Shown here piece by piece: positions 46,196-60,795 of a stretch of 64,000 nucleotides of DNA (position 1 is its first letter; every line of letters starts with the position of its first letter). Origin of the DNA: Amanita rubescens. Its lineage: Eukaryota; Basidiomycota; Agaricomycetes; Agaricales; Amanitaceae. The translations under genes were made by a program, and so were the position numbers. Location of the stretch: NCBI GenBank assembly GCA_015039365.1, contig WION01000001.1:1116001-1180000 (forward strand). The letters run 5' to 3'. The notes under the pieces are model-generated. The model saw only the letters and a list, made by a program, of their open reading frames with translations, did no database searches and was not told where the DNA came from.

Positions 46196-46411
46196 TCTTC
46201 TATGCAAATTGTTCTCGAGAATCATTATCCTGTCGTCCCTTCCTATTGATAAGAATACGAAATGTTGTCTGCATTGGCGTGGATGAGTTGTTTTGTAGCA
46301 TTGTCTGTACTATGTAAATATAGGCATCCCGAAATATCGTCTTTTTTTTGACATTTGCCAAGGGGTTGAGAAGCGGGCAAAACACTTGTCAACAAGTTAC
46401 GTGTAACGACC

Positions 46412-47950
46412 ATGAAGGTGCGCAACTCTGACGGGCGGACGAGTATTGTGAGATCAATTCTTAGTACAGGTCGCAATCGAGGGATGCTGTCACGGGGATC
46501 TCGACGCGATATACAAGCATATCCAAGAACTCGAATCAAAGAATGGCTACAAGGTTGATCTTCTCCTTATATGTGGGGATTTCCAGGCTGTCAGAAACCG
46601 CCAGGATCTGCAATGCATGGCGGTTCCTAACAAGTTTAAGGAGATGAAGGACTTTCACAAGTAGATCACTAAGCCTAATTGGCAGTTTGATCGTTTTGAC
46701 GTTGGCGGCAGATACTATACGGGTGAACGAGTGGCACCCATCTTAACCCTTGTCATAGGTGGGAATCATGAAGCATCGAATTATCTGTGGGAGCTGTGCG
46801 CCATGTCGCGTGAAGTTTGATGCATTATGCTGAACAACTCTTAGATATCATGGAGGTTGGCTTGCGCCGAATATCTATTACCTCGGACATGCAGGGTGCG
46901 TTCAAGTAAATGGCGTTCGCATCGCTGGCGCGTCGGGTATCTTCAAGTCCCACGATTTCCATCTGGGTAAGGGTTCCAGATAACGAATGATGGAATATTG
47001 TTTTGATTGTGTCTACACATAGGATATCATGAGACCCTTCCGTACGATCAGAGTACCATCCGCAGCGTCTATCATATCCGAGAGTTTGCTGTCAGAAAAC
47101 TGTCTTTGGTAAGAAATAAAGAAATTTAAAGGATTGCGGTGCTGACTTGCAGGGTAGTTGTCGACCCCTCGGATATTCCTTTCGCACGACTGGCCGCAAT
47201 CCATTGAGCATTATGGAAACCTCAAGCAACTGTTACGCCACAAGAGTTTCTTGCGGGAAGATATTGATGCAGGGAAACTTGGATCGCCTCCTCTTATGAG
47301 TCTGCTAAGAACTTTGAAACCCGAGTGGTGGTTTTCGGCTCATTTGCATACATACTACGAAGCGACCGTTGACCATGTGCCAAGTGCACAGCCTGCACAT
47401 CAAAATCCAGACGAGATCGTGATAGATGAACTAGAGGATGAACCAGAAGTAGCCCAGGCAGGATCTGCGGAAGAGTGCGTGGCTGGGTCTGGACCGATAT
47501 ACGCCTCGACTAAATTTCTGGCACTTGACAAATGTCTGCCGAAGCGCCGGTATCTTGAGGTGTGATCCGGGATTTACTTTTCCGCGACCGCATGCTTAAT
47601 TGTTATTGGAGGTCATTGACGTGGAGAGTCCAGGCGATACGCAGGCACCGAAGCTGACATTCGACCCGGAATGGATGGCTATCACGCGTGCATTTCAACC
47701 ATGGCTATCGAGGACGAGAGTACAACGAGCGTTTCCAGAGGAAGGAGAAGCTCGGAGGATGGTATCAGAGGAGCTAGAGTGGATAATGAAGAAAGTAGGG
47801 GATGGATATGAGATTAGGAAGTGCCAGGTGTTTTCGAAGAGTTCACCTGGTACGGAGGAGATAGGCGGTGAGATGGAGCCATTGGCGTATGTGAACGAAC
47901 AAACTGTGGCACTGTGCGGACTGGTTGAGATGTCAAATAGGATAGCGTGA
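46412..47950 (+). CDS. dbr1: RNA lariat debranching enzyme Dbr1
   Basis: Cuts the 2'-5' bond of intron lariats. Exons 46412-46417, 46470-46660, 46712-46795, 46845-46966, 47023-47108, 47158-47559 and 47612-47950 give 409 residues, close to yeast Dbr1. Metallophosphoesterase motifs are all there: [50 protein letters not shown] and [12 protein letters not shown]. The first exon is just ATG-AAG. A family block [18 protein letters not shown] precedes the C-terminal domain. It starts 217 bp after Argonaute on the same strand. Confidence 0.95.
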
Positions 47951-48076
47951 GGCGGTGCCGTTCGTCGCGGGGACAGAGGGGGACCCGAGATAGTGGACCG
48001 ATTTGAACTCCGCTGGTACCTGGTTGATCAGGCACCTTATATCTTGCATCCTCTTCTTTTTCAACCCCCCTCCTGA

Positions 48077-50103
48077 ATGGACCGCAAATCGCCCCCTGAC
48101 CGATCCCCCTCAGATCCCCCAGACATGGCTACTCTCCTTGTTGCCACTCAACCTCCAGGTGTAACAAAGCGCTACCGTCCAACCCCAGCAAAGACTTTTC
48201 AATGTAGGGGCTTTGGTGACTGTCGAATGGTATTTTCTAGAAGCGAACATCTTGCCCGTCATATCAGGTCCCACTCTTTGTCGCCCTCCAACCCTCTTTG
48301 TTCTCATCCTTTTTTTTTTGTAGAAAACACACCGGTGAACGTCCCTTTGGTTGCCATTGCGGCAAACAGTTCTCCCGTCTCGATAACCTCAGGCAGCATG
48401 CTCAGACCGTTCACTCCGATAAACAGGAGCAGAACGAGGCTATGATGCGCCACCTTACTTCTCTCCATGCGTCCATGGCCGCTGCAAATAAGGTAGGCCA
48501 CCCTCGCGGCGCCAGGAGGGCAAACCCTTCACCCGGCCATTCAGTCTCTACTGCTACTTCTGCTGGCCCTGCCATGACTCTCGTCAAGCAGGAGGATTTT
48601 TCTATCAAAATGAATCAGCGCCCCGGTACGAGCACGGGATACGAGGGTGATCACAACGGTCTCTTGTATCACCAAGGAGCGACGTGGCACGTCCAGCAAT
48701 CAGACTTGGAAAGAACCGATTCAAGGCCTAGTAACAACCATTCCTTTCGTGACCCCGGCCAGTCCTTTCTTGCCCCCTCAACAGCCCCCTCGCATTCCTT
48801 TCTCCCCTTCACCTCCACATTCAGCTTCGGTCTCCCCGACCCAACACGCGGAGATGTCCGCCCAGGAACTAGCTCCAGCCGTCCACCCACTGCAGGCAGC
48901 ATTGCCGACCCGAGTTCTCGAACACTCCCGCCCCTCTCTACAATCGTCTCCGCTTCCCTCTCCGCATCCTCACAGCAACAACTCCTCCCCCCACCATCCG
49001 CACAGCAACAACAGCAGTCCCCACAGCACATACTTCCCCTTCCCACCCCATTTGCCCTCCGAAGACCATCAACAGCAACACGTCCAGGCACAGCTCCCGC
49101 CTCAGCATCATTCTTCTCATCAAAACCTTCTCTCTATGGGGGACCTGGATTGGCCTCTCGCCCAGAATTACAATTACCCTTTGGACGCAGCATCGGCTCA
49201 GAACTGGGATCATACTCCGTCAACAACTACGATGCAGAACCAGCATCGCCTATCACCGGACAGCACGAATCACCGTTTTTCTTCCAGCCAGCCAAGCTCG
49301 TCGACTCACAGCAGTCAGCAGCCCTCTCCTCCGCTGCAGTCTCACCTTCCGGCCTCAACCCTCGCAAGCGAGCGTTCGGAGGACCTGACGGCCCGCACGA
49401 TGATGCGGGCGACTACGGATCAGAATCGAGACCTCAGTCTCGACGACTGTCAGTCCTGGAACTCTGCAATGACGATGGGAGACCAAATACAGCATCTGGG
49501 TCATTTTTATTATCCCGCTCAGGCCCACCAACATCAAGTGGCATTCGAACAAGCGCTTCGCGCCCGGACACGTCATCCAGCGCACTTATCTCGTCCGCAT
49601 CGGCCCTCGCCATTGTCGATCCTCTCTCCCCCACCTCAACAAGCGGCGGCGACTCACCACTACTCTCAGGAACTCCTGCGTCACCAAGAAGCGCAACTGC
49701 GGCAAGCAGAGGCCCAGGCAGCTATTCAGGCGCACGTCGAGGCGGGAGCCCGGGTCCGGAGGAACTCGGACGAAGCCACCTATCTGCAACATCATCAACA
49801 CCATCCGTTCGTTTCGACCTACCCCTCTCAACGTCAATTTTACATCACAGGGCAGGAGCAGGGGGAGCAACGACTTTCCCCCGTGCCTCCGCATTTTCCT
49901 CAACACCGTCACCATCACTTGGATCCAGGTCACCCAATACCTCCCCTTCCCCAAACTTCGCCACGCGAAATGCAATTTCTGCTTCAGCAGACACAACGGC
50001 AGCATCCTTACCCCGTCGACATGGAACAAGCGACGGCAAACATGATCAGGTTCGAATCACAGTCTCACCACACGCCTCCGCTGCTGTTGGAATGAGAGCT
50101 TAA
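48077..50103 (+). CDS. C2H2 zinc finger transcription factor with long Ser/Pro/Gln-rich tail
   Basis: Exons 48077-48267 and 48324-50103 give 656 residues. Two adjacent C2H2 fingers lie at about residues 40-95: [24 protein letters not shown] and [23 protein letters not shown], joined by the linker KHTGERP. The long tail is disordered, with a conserved-looking [17 protein letters not shown] block. Similar proteins are common in basidiomycetes; their targets are not known to me. A second frame stays open for over 480 codons across the tail, but the 601-codon frame is chosen because it carries the fingers and the [10 protein letters not shown] block. Confidence 0.88.
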
Positions 50104-50441
50104 ATTGACAAGTACACTCTTGTCCAAAATTTTTCGTGAATATCAAGATACTTGTGCCCCGTGGTCCCGGTCGTTCTTATCTGTGCGGTAAAATATTTTC
50201 CTAATATTCTGTCATTTCTTTTCGACTGTATACCAGAAACTCTTGTCGAACAATTACGTTCCCATACCTAATATATCCGGACACTTTGTACCTCCTTCGG
50301 TACCTATCTGAAATGTTATAGTCTGTTAGTTTGTTTCTAGTCGTACATACGCAATTAACGTTCTCCACTCCTTTAGGTAATATCGACCAATCATGTAACC
50401 GTCGTGTAACTTTGGCAAAAAAATTTTCTCCAGTGGATCAT
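50104..50441. other. Intergenic region between convergent genes
   Basis: About 340 AT-rich bases holding the 3' ends of the zinc-finger gene and the following minus-strand gene. Nothing else seen. Confidence 0.5.
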
Positions 50442-51035
50442 TCATGTGTCCATCACCCCTCTGCGGTTGACAGAAAGATTGACATTCATCTCACGAACAA
50501 TTGAAGCCTTATAAGGACATTCACTCTCATGCGTTTCATCCCCACCATCAATCCGCGAGGCTGTTCTAGATTGATAACGATCATGATGCATTCTCGGTCG
50601 AGCATCATCGTAGTCTATCTGGGCCCTGAGGAGCAATAGAGGCTGAGTTAAGGCACCACCAGACAGATCCTGCAACGCTTGGCCAGCCAGGCACACAACG
50701 TGAAGATCACTACTACATAAGTATCGTACATGCCAATGAGAAATTTCCAACGCCTCTTTGATGGCACATGTCGGATCTCCGCATGAGGATTGGTATAAAA
50801 ATTCCGGCGCCCAGACTCGAGCTGATTCTCAGCGCATGTGTGCTTGTCCGCGGTCTATTTCAAGGCCTTCCTTGACAGCGATTGCACTCTAACCGGCCAA
50901 CTCGGTGAAAAACTGAAAATGGAGACGCCGGTGGTGCTCAAGAAGGTATAATCGGCCGTAAAGCTCCTTGCTGGCAACTTGATACGCCGATCGATGCGAC
51001 TCGGAACTGTTTATAATAAGCACTCGTATGGTCAT
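50442..51035 (-). CDS. Probable two-exon protein of unknown function (175 aa)
   Basis: Exons 50894-51035 and 50442-50827 join in phase, giving MTIRVLIINSSES, then ELYGRLYLLEHHRRLHFQFF, then across the splice ESARVWAPEFLYQSSCGDP, AIKEALEISHWHVRYL and GGALTQPLLLLRAQIDYDD. The sequence reads like a helical protein and the splice removes the only in-frame stop. The 66-nt intron starts GTTAGA. I do not recognise the family. The start codon is uncertain because the frame is open further upstream. Confidence 0.5.
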
Positions 51036-53666
51036 GCGCACTTTATCATTACGAATATGGTTTAGGGTCACTGGTTGTAACCGTCGCGTTCGCGATGATG
51101 CAAAACTGTGCTATCACGCTTCTGGCTTGATCGGCCAACTTGGTGGCGAAACCAAACTTCTCCCACAAGTAAAGAAAACTGCGAGCGTATTACGGAAGAT
51201 CAAATTTATGCTTGAGGAAGGATTATTTCGAGCGTTTGTGGGCGCTCCAGTCCGTTTTATTGCCGACTCTACAGAAGCGTTGTGGGCGCCCTCGGATGAT
51301 ACAACAGAGGCTTTTTTACCTTGCTCGCTTGCGTCGAGGGTATAACAAAAAAGACTAACTCGTACTAACAGAAAGAACTTGGGTTTCGTCATTTGGAGCG
51401 CGCTGAGCGGCATATAATAAACATCGCGTCTTCAATGAAGGGTTCCAACGTCTATCCGCAAGGCTCTGATCGCTCCGTTAGTCTCTTGCGCTGTGCAAGG
51501 GGCCGCATATGATGCCATCGGACCTGTTGCGGACCTGACCAGTGTCAAACAAGATTATAACTCCTGATGGCTTAGAAAGCCAGTAGCAAGTCTTTCATTG
51601 CGGAAAGACCCCTGTTTTGTTGTCGACGTCGTTTCTTAGTAGTGCGGCGTTGGCTGAGGGGGAACATTCCCTGACATTCTTATCCGCGGAAACAAGGTGT
51701 GCACGGAAGTTACATTATTGAACCAACGTACTGATGACCATCATTACTATTAGGGTGACAGGTTCAAGATCAATGTAAAAAATAACTTGATCTTATTCGG
51801 TCAACCAGTATCGTAAGTCCGTCACAAGATGACGGTAACTTTGAGCTCATCTGAGGAACTGGCATGATATTTATCAGAAGACTCAAGCTGCACCGATGGT
51901 GTCGTGAGAGTCACCAAGTGTCCAATATCTTCTGACCAGTCATTTCACATCCGATGAATGAGTTGGGAATTCTTTTGTATCGTATTCTCATATTGGGTAA
52001 ACCGGCCAAGAATTGCCTTGTGGCACCTAATGGCTCACAGTGTTATTATCAGGTACCAAGCCCGTGGCGGCTTGAGAGGGCCGTTGGTGATATACGATCA
52101 TGACCATCCTCACAAAAGCCTCTATGACCGTGAGTCACATTCAGGGGACGTGTCTTCGGCTCATTCTAACCTATCCTGGTCAACGACGGCCTGAATGTCC
52201 TCATTCTCTTTTAGTATACCAAATGACATTTCAGAGTCCACTATCGTCTGTTCCGTTGGTCGCCAGCATTCCCATCTGGATTCAGCTCTTATTAACGGAA
52301 AAAGGAGGGTATAACTTCCCGGCTCCGAGATCCAAGCGGAACTGACTGTGATTAGTGCTAAGGCGAGAAAGCGCCATTGCATGCGCCTATTCCTCCTTTC
52401 ATGCGATGCTGGCTACACCCTTTCAATTGACGGCTATTTGATGATCATCATCGAGGCGATGGACGATTAACTGTTCCTTACGTCGTCGGTGTCATCAGAA
52501 TATTTACAGGTGAGCGGATTATGCGCGCAGCGTATAAATCACGACGGTCCTGATAGGCCAGCGTTGCTCCTTTGTTCTAAATGCCCACTAGCCAGTTGGC
52601 GACGGCAAAATTTGCGCTCAGCCTAGCATCAGCCCCAACCTTACTTGTTTTGGCCATGGCATCAGCTCGGCCGTAAAAGCTGAGCCTATATCAATCCCTA
52701 TCGAGAATCCAAAGGTGTTTGAGGATAGCGAACACCCGCTCCGTCGTCTCGACGCACCTGGCAAGTCGCATCCAGGAGGTGCTGACTTGAACCTGAATAT
52801 GGCTTTTGAGAAGTCAAAGGAACGGTTAACCAATCAACGGCGCAACATTTCTACCTGCCGTGTAACTGGCACTCTTGCAAGCCATCCAAAGCGTGCGAGA
52901 CCTTCGCCTGAAGGTTCCGTTATCACTGCCGAGGAACACAATTGTCGAAGCATCATCCGCGCTACTATATAGACCTAACCGTGAGCTACCTTTCCCTCGA
53001 AACATTTTTAAACTGCTGATCATCCGACGTCTAGCATCCACTCCACTTCGATGCGGGGTAAGCGAACCGAGTTCCGGTACTCTCGCGTAATAAACAAGTC
53101 TTTAACTTGCTCGATAGCATTTATTTAGCGTCATCCGAAGTTCCGGCGCTACCGCCACGACAAACGACGGACCCCACCACCGTCGACACCGGTGCCTCCG
53201 GCAGCAACGTCACGTCTGACCAACAACCCTTGTACGTGGATATTGAATTGGTGAGACGAATTTGCCCTCCCGTGGCTAATTGTTGAATGCTCACGCATAC
53301 GCAGCGAAATTGATTTCTACTTTAGCGGGTAAATCACGGCCGGGATTGAAGATTTTTCTTGTCTGACGTGCATATTTGAAGTGGCCGGGCCATCGTCTTC
53401 GCAGAAGACCCTGCGAAGACAGCGAGCACCACAAGACCAGGTAAGTCCTCTCCACACTCGCGTACTTCATGGTACGATCTTTTCCCTGTATATGACGAGA
53501 TACGTTTACCCTTTCTCCTACTTTAAATTAATGAGTATTGCATGGCTGTAACTACCAGAGATGACACCATACAACTGGACATTTCTAATGCATGAGTGAT
53601 ACAAGAAATGATGCAAGACGGCAGAGTGGATATCATGATACAAATGGAAAAGGAGACGACTAGGAA
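51036..53666. other. Gene-poor stretch with unexplained coding-like fragments
   Basis: About 2.6 kb without a gene model I can support. Plus-strand fragments that read sensibly are 51100-51340 (VKKTASVLRKIKFMLEEG, then APVRFIADSTEALW), 52585-52972 (DGKICAQPSISPN, then PIENPKVFEDSEHPLRRL) and 53127-53251 (PALPPRQTTDPTTVD). A minus-strand frame at 52161-52382 starts with a signal-peptide-like MQWRFLALALITVSSA. None links to a complete gene. They may be parts of diverged genes, pseudogenes or chance. Confidence 0.4.
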
Positions 53667-55342
53667 TCAAGGTAATTGTAACTGCGATGGAGCAGGACTA
53701 GGGACGAAGCCGGGCGGTAAATTATTGCTGGGAAGAACAATCAAGTTGGTCGTCATGTCGGCGTTGTACGTCTGTGTGTGACGAGGGGCTTGATTCGGAG
53801 AATGGTCGCGGTTCGGGGTGAGAAATCCCGACTCGGCGAATGTATCGTGAGTTGTATTGCTTGGAGAGTCGGTCTACACGGGTCGTTAGTTCAAGAACAG
53901 CTGACTGCGAGGATCAATCTTACTGCTGAAACCACACCAATATTGACTTCACTGCTTGCTTTAGATGACCGAAAGGCTTCATTGGGTCTTTCATTTTCAA
54001 TTTCGTCACGCAAAGGTCGATGGTAGATTGCCGGCGAGTTACTTGGAGTCAGACGCCTGTGACCACTCCCCGTGCGCTTCGAAACGATAGAACGGTCCTG
54101 TTAGTGCCAAAAGAGATGAAAATGTGAACTACTAATGTGAACATACGTACGTCTGTTGACCTGAGGCTGTTTTCGTAGCCTGTGATATCGTGTAAATCAG
54201 GGACAGCCACTTGCCGTTGTTAATGCATACCTTCTGAATCTTGAGAGTGGGGTGACCTGACAAATTCATACTGGGAAATAGTTGTAGATCTTGATTCACC
54301 GGACACTGTGGAGGGAGACCTTGGCCTTCCAGGTGTCCTGCTCCGCCTTATCATTGCTTCGCTTTCTTGCATGTCATTCCTGCGAGTGGAATGGGTCAAG
54401 TCAGGCCGGCTACTTCCGGGCCGAACGCGTGTGGTCGTGAATTGGTCTGTGGGAGGCGTGGAGGTGAATTGTCTATTTAATTCGTGTGGCGGGGGAAGGG
54501 AGATGACGGATCCGGCCTCCACGGTTGGAATGTAGCCGTCAGGAGGTACTTGATACACACGACGAGCTCCAGATGGGGTATCGTTCTGACGGGGTATAGT
54601 AATAGTATGCACTTGAGAATTTCCCGGCAGCACGGGTTGCGGTTGCTGTATGGGCGTGCTAGTGCTCTGCCTTCGACCGGGCGGTCGAACTGGTAGGGCA
54701 TCAACGTCTGCCTGTTGTGGACTTGTCATCCGTTGTCAATGGACGTTATATTATATAATGCTATATGATGGCTACCCACCGTGGAGTGGATCGACGCCTA
54801 GCCGAATTTGATGCAGCTGATGAGGGTCGGGTAATTGAATGCCTACTCTCTCGATCATCGAGGCCACGTCGGGTCATGAGTTCCGCCCAGCCCAGAATCT
54901 TGCCTCTCTCTAAGCCTTCCCTGAAGCCGAGTTCGCGCCCCTGATGAAGGGCATCGTCTATGGCTATTTTTTCCATCAGCTGTCTGACCTTGGACCTTTC
55001 CCTGGCGGCTTGTTCTTCTGCACGTAGTCTAGCTCTATCTATTCTTGTGACTGTTTCTTCTGCTTTTTCGATTTCTGTAGCGTAAAAATAAGAGATGTAA
55101 CTACATGTATGCGAGTACGGTGGACCTTGGTTAGCGAGATTTAGCTGAATCTTGAAGAGACCAAGTTCCTTCTGGGACTTATCCAGCTGGAGCTGGAGAG
55201 AAGTCGAGTGGTCTGTAACAACACGGAGCTGTTGTGCGAGCTGGATGGACTTGCGCTCTGCGACATCAGCACGTTCTGTCTCTTTTGTGAGCCTGTGGGC
55301 AGTGATGGAAAGAAGAAGGGAAGAGGATGAGGAGGAGGGCAT
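53667..55342 (-). CDS. Coiled-coil protein with long disordered tail (470 aa, unknown)
   Basis: Exons 55126-55342, 54780-55074, 54231-54721, 54151-54179, 53924-54097 and 53667-53873 join to 471 codons. Residues about 15-150 form a heptad-rich coiled coil (LTKETERADVAERKSIQLA, KVRQLMEKIAIDDALHQG), then FREGLERGKILGWAE. The tail is Pro/Ser/Arg-rich and keeps short blocks such as SSEVNIGVV, GFLTPNRD and NLPPGFVPSP, which recur in Agaricomycete proteins I remember. The first intron (55075-55125) is 51 nt and stop-free, so retention is possible. Function unknown. Confidence 0.75.
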
Positions 55343-55573
55343 TATTGTTGCCGTCGTGCACGTGGCAAAAGCGAATCACATGAAATGACCGGAATAGGCC
55401 GCAGCGCCAAAATTGCAGAGGACGGTGTGAGCGCCGCGCCGCGCTCGCCGTCGAGAAACCGCGCAGAGACGCAGCAAAAGCTTTCAAGCAGCAACTGACA
55501 GCGAATTGAGTGCAAGGTCCGTCTCATCATTCCTGCATCGCTGACTAATTCATTACCTCTTATCTCTAGCTAG

Positions 55574-57992
<2,419 letters not shown>

Positions 57993-58435
57993 ATACTTTC
58001 TTGTTCTTTTACTTGCTTTCATACACATACGTACATACCATTATACAACAATCTTGTATAGCTTTCGTGCAGACGAAGATGTAGCTTTTCACAATATACT
58101 CATTCTAGAGAATTTAATGTCCAAACGACACTAGCATGTGTTACGCGAAACTGTACACGATGCACTTCAGCCAGGTATTGGATGTGCCATCAGATACCTC
58201 GAGTACCGTCCCTGCTTCTATCCATGGAGGGACTTCATACTTTCCCTGTGCAGAAAACCTGGGTGTATCAACTTCTGCACATTTCACACCCTGCAGAGGA
58301 CAAGCATCGTTCGCGTGACCTATAGCCTTTTCTCCATTGTTCTACATTGACCGTCAGAATCAGCAAGTGGAGATTAACCTCATGGTCCGACCTTGTAGTA
58401 ATTACACGTGTGTTTATTCTCTTCACCGTTCTCCA
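57993..58435. other. Intergenic region, no gene seen
   Basis: About 440 bp after the SRPK stop. It likely holds its 3' end and possibly a second exon of the adjacent small secreted protein (see that entry). Confidence 0.4.
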
Positions 58436-58687
58436 CTATACTATATCTATACCACAATAAGCAAATGCATTGTCGTAAACGTTTTGGAAAAGCACGTACA
58501 TGCATTCAAAGATGGAGTAGCTCGATTCATAGCCAATGGCGCTAGAGTCCGTAGCCAGGAGGTACCCGTTTAGGTCCTTCTCATGACACGAATATTCGCA
58601 TGCTACCTGAGCAAAGGCAGCGAGGGGGAGGAGGAGGAGAGTGAATGCAACAACACTTTGCACTCGCTTAGCAACACCTGTGGTCAT
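58436..58687 (-). CDS. Putative small secreted cysteine-containing protein
   Basis: The start MTTGVAKRVQSVVAFTLLL is followed by a Leu/Ala-rich run ending AFAQ, a clear signal peptide. Then comes VACEYSCHEKDLNGY and IFECMY. Small fungal secreted proteins with a C-x-Y-x-C start and a later F-x-C-x-Y are common, and a continuation around HTCNYYK at about 58385 would fit but is one base out of phase with the obvious splice. As drawn the frame runs on to a stop at 58436 with one further Cys. The 3' end is uncertain. Confidence 0.5.
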   Translation of the reverse strand: MTTGVAKRVQSVVAFTLLLLPLAAFAQVACEYSCHEKDLNGYLLATDSSAIGYESSYSIFECMYVLFQNVYDNAFAYCGIDIV

Positions 58688-58842
58688 GGGGGATCCGATA
58701 AGGTGGCCTTTGAACGGCGTCTTGTGCCATAAGGTTCTACTAGTAATTGATCCGAAAATCAAGGAAGTTCATCAATATGCCTGCATATCGTGAATCTTAC
58801 TCATGGCTTATTTTGGTCAGTTACTTTCCCGAACAAAAGTTT

Positions 58843-58935
58843 CGCTGGAAGCAGGATTTGAACCTACGCGGTGAAACACCAAGTGATGATTGAAGAAATT
58901 CAAATCACTCGCCTTAACGACTCGGCCATTCCAGC
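58843..58935 (-). tRNA. tRNA-Ser (anticodon TGA) with short intron
   Basis: Class II tRNA on the minus strand. Acceptor stem GCTGGAA pairs with TTCCAGC. The D-arm region GGCCGAGTCGTTAAGGC is typical of serine tRNAs. The anticodon stem AGTGA pairs with TCACT; the loop starts TTTGAA, giving anticodon TGA, and holds about 11 extra bases read as an intron. The variable arm GGTG-TTT-CACC and T-arm GTAGG-TTCAAAT-CCTGC follow. Confidence 0.88.
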
Positions 58936-59251
58936 TGCCCGACTTGGTTCAGGCGTAATCACAAGAATTGGCGGTACAAAGAGATGTAATCAGGTGATTA
59001 TGAAAGATAAACAAAGATTCTGTGGAATGACCAAAGCATGCCCATTATCGATACGGAGAGCACGGTATACTACACAGTACACACGTAACAAACAACAGGG
59101 AAGATAGGTGGCGCAAAAGCGGGTAATTAAGTCAAGGTATAAATGAAAAAATAGATACATCAAAGGAACGCAAGGTGATTACTTGATGTGCGGAAAGCGT
59201 CCATTAATGTGCGAATGCACTTGCGCCAAAACAAGGGAGTCTTAAATTTTC

Positions 59252-60795
59252 TCACTCGTTTGCAATCTAGCGATTGAGATGAAAAATATGTGGGTGCATC
59301 AACAAGAATATACTCACCCGAAGGACTCTCCTCGGCTCTTCTTCTGGTTCACTTTCGGCCTCATCACCTTGGTGATCGCCTTCGCTTGATCCCGCGAAGG
59401 GGTTAGGCAATGGACTAACCTGTGCAGAGGGTTCCTCAGGGTCAACGTCACCGGTAACATATGGCAAGGATGTGGCCAGCAAAGAAGAATTGCGCCTGGC
59501 ACCAGGCTGCAACGCAGAAGGCGGGTTGAACGGTCGATAAGATTGGGACTGATTCGAAGAGTGTCCTTCAGAATTGGTAGAAGCCAGCGATCGAGCTTTG
59601 CTCAGATCAGTTTTATAAGTTTGTTGAGAGGGACCGCGCTGAACCGGTGCTGCACCACCACCTAGCCCTGCAGCTTCCAACAGATCGCGCTCAGATGGAC
59701 CGGTAGGCGCAAAACCAGGCGGAGGAGAACGCGAGACGCCGTGCATGTCGTATCGGGGACCTGCAAATGCGGGATACGGAGCAGTACCTTCTTGCAGTCC
59801 TGCGGCAAAGTCTCTGCGGCTTCTTGCGCGAGCAACGCCAATTCCTGCTGCCCCTGCACCCATACCAGCGGCATTATAAATGGCAGGATCGTATACTTCT
59901 CCTGGAACCATTCCGCGCATGCCATATGGCTCAGTCATTGGCGGTTGAGAGTAAGTGCCGTGACTAACGTCCGAGAACTTTCCAGCAAAAGAACTACCAT
60001 AACCACTTGGACCGTAATTGTCTCGTTCGTCATCAAGAAACGCGGGGGCACGTGCAGCAGCAGCTTCTTTCGCGGCTTCAGCAATTTCACGGTCGAATTC
60101 CCGAGCTTGACGACGACGAACAATGTTGATGATAATAGCGATGACGATGACTAGCGCAACGAGACCGACAGCGGTAAAAACGCCTGCAACTGCACCCGTG
60201 TTTTGGAAAAAGCTAAAGACAGATGCTTTCGTCGATTGAATTTGAATAGTAGCATAACTCTAACCTTTTGCTAGATGTAGAGGGTGCACCGGTAGTGGCC
60301 GCCGAGGAAGTGGTTGGAGCTACCTAATTGTTGTCAAGATCTTTGGTTCATCACACTAAAGTTATGTTGATCTACCTGAGTTGAAGTTATGGTCACGATC
60401 CCCCCGGGAGCAGTAGTTGTGCTGCTTGAAGTCGCGGTCGTGGGAGGTAGCGTTGACAAAGTACTCGGCGAGGTAGATGTACCTGTAGTTGATGAACTAG
60501 CACTAGTGTCGGAAGTGGTGGTCGAGGCGCCGGAACTTGTTGAAGTCGGGTCACTTGCAGATGTAGTTGGTGTCGTTGTCGTCGTCGAAGTAGAAGTAGA
60601 AGAACTGGAAGTCGAGGTCGGAGGAGGACTTGGCGACAATGGTATTGGGACTAGCGCCAGTTTTCTATACAAGGGAGATGTGATCAAATATAATGCTTGC
60701 GGATCAAGAACCTCTTACTGTCCAGAGAGAGCCGCTGATGAAGCGAATGAGCAGAATCAAAAGTAGGTAAGAAGAGAGGACTTACGGATGGACAT
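59252..60795 (-). CDS. Ser/Thr-rich single-pass membrane protein (Mid2-like layout)
   Basis: Exons 60786-60795, 60376-60650, 60265-60323, 59318-60212 and 59252-59266 give 417 residues. A long Ser/Thr-rich outer domain (many TSTSS and TTT blocks, probably O-mannosylated) leads to a membrane helix, VFTAVGLVALVIVIAIIINIV, and then RRRQAREFDRE. The inner tail has FLDDERDNYGPSGYG, DVSHGTYSQPPM, GIGVARARSRRD and an acidic run before EEPRRVLRIANE. This order matches a family I know from Agaricomycetes, including the end RRVLK-ANE across the last intron. Such proteins are thought to sense the cell wall. Exon 1 is 10 nt and the 135-nt first intron is less certain. Confidence 0.8.

Noticed and set aside
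48669..49091. 140-codon antisense frame in the zinc-finger gene
   Set aside because: It mirrors the Ser/Pro/Gln-rich coding strand, and its Cys/Gly-rich content is what antisense of that composition gives.
59741..60154. 137-codon plus-strand frame
   Set aside because: Antisense shadow of the Ser/Thr-rich membrane protein; no motif of its own.
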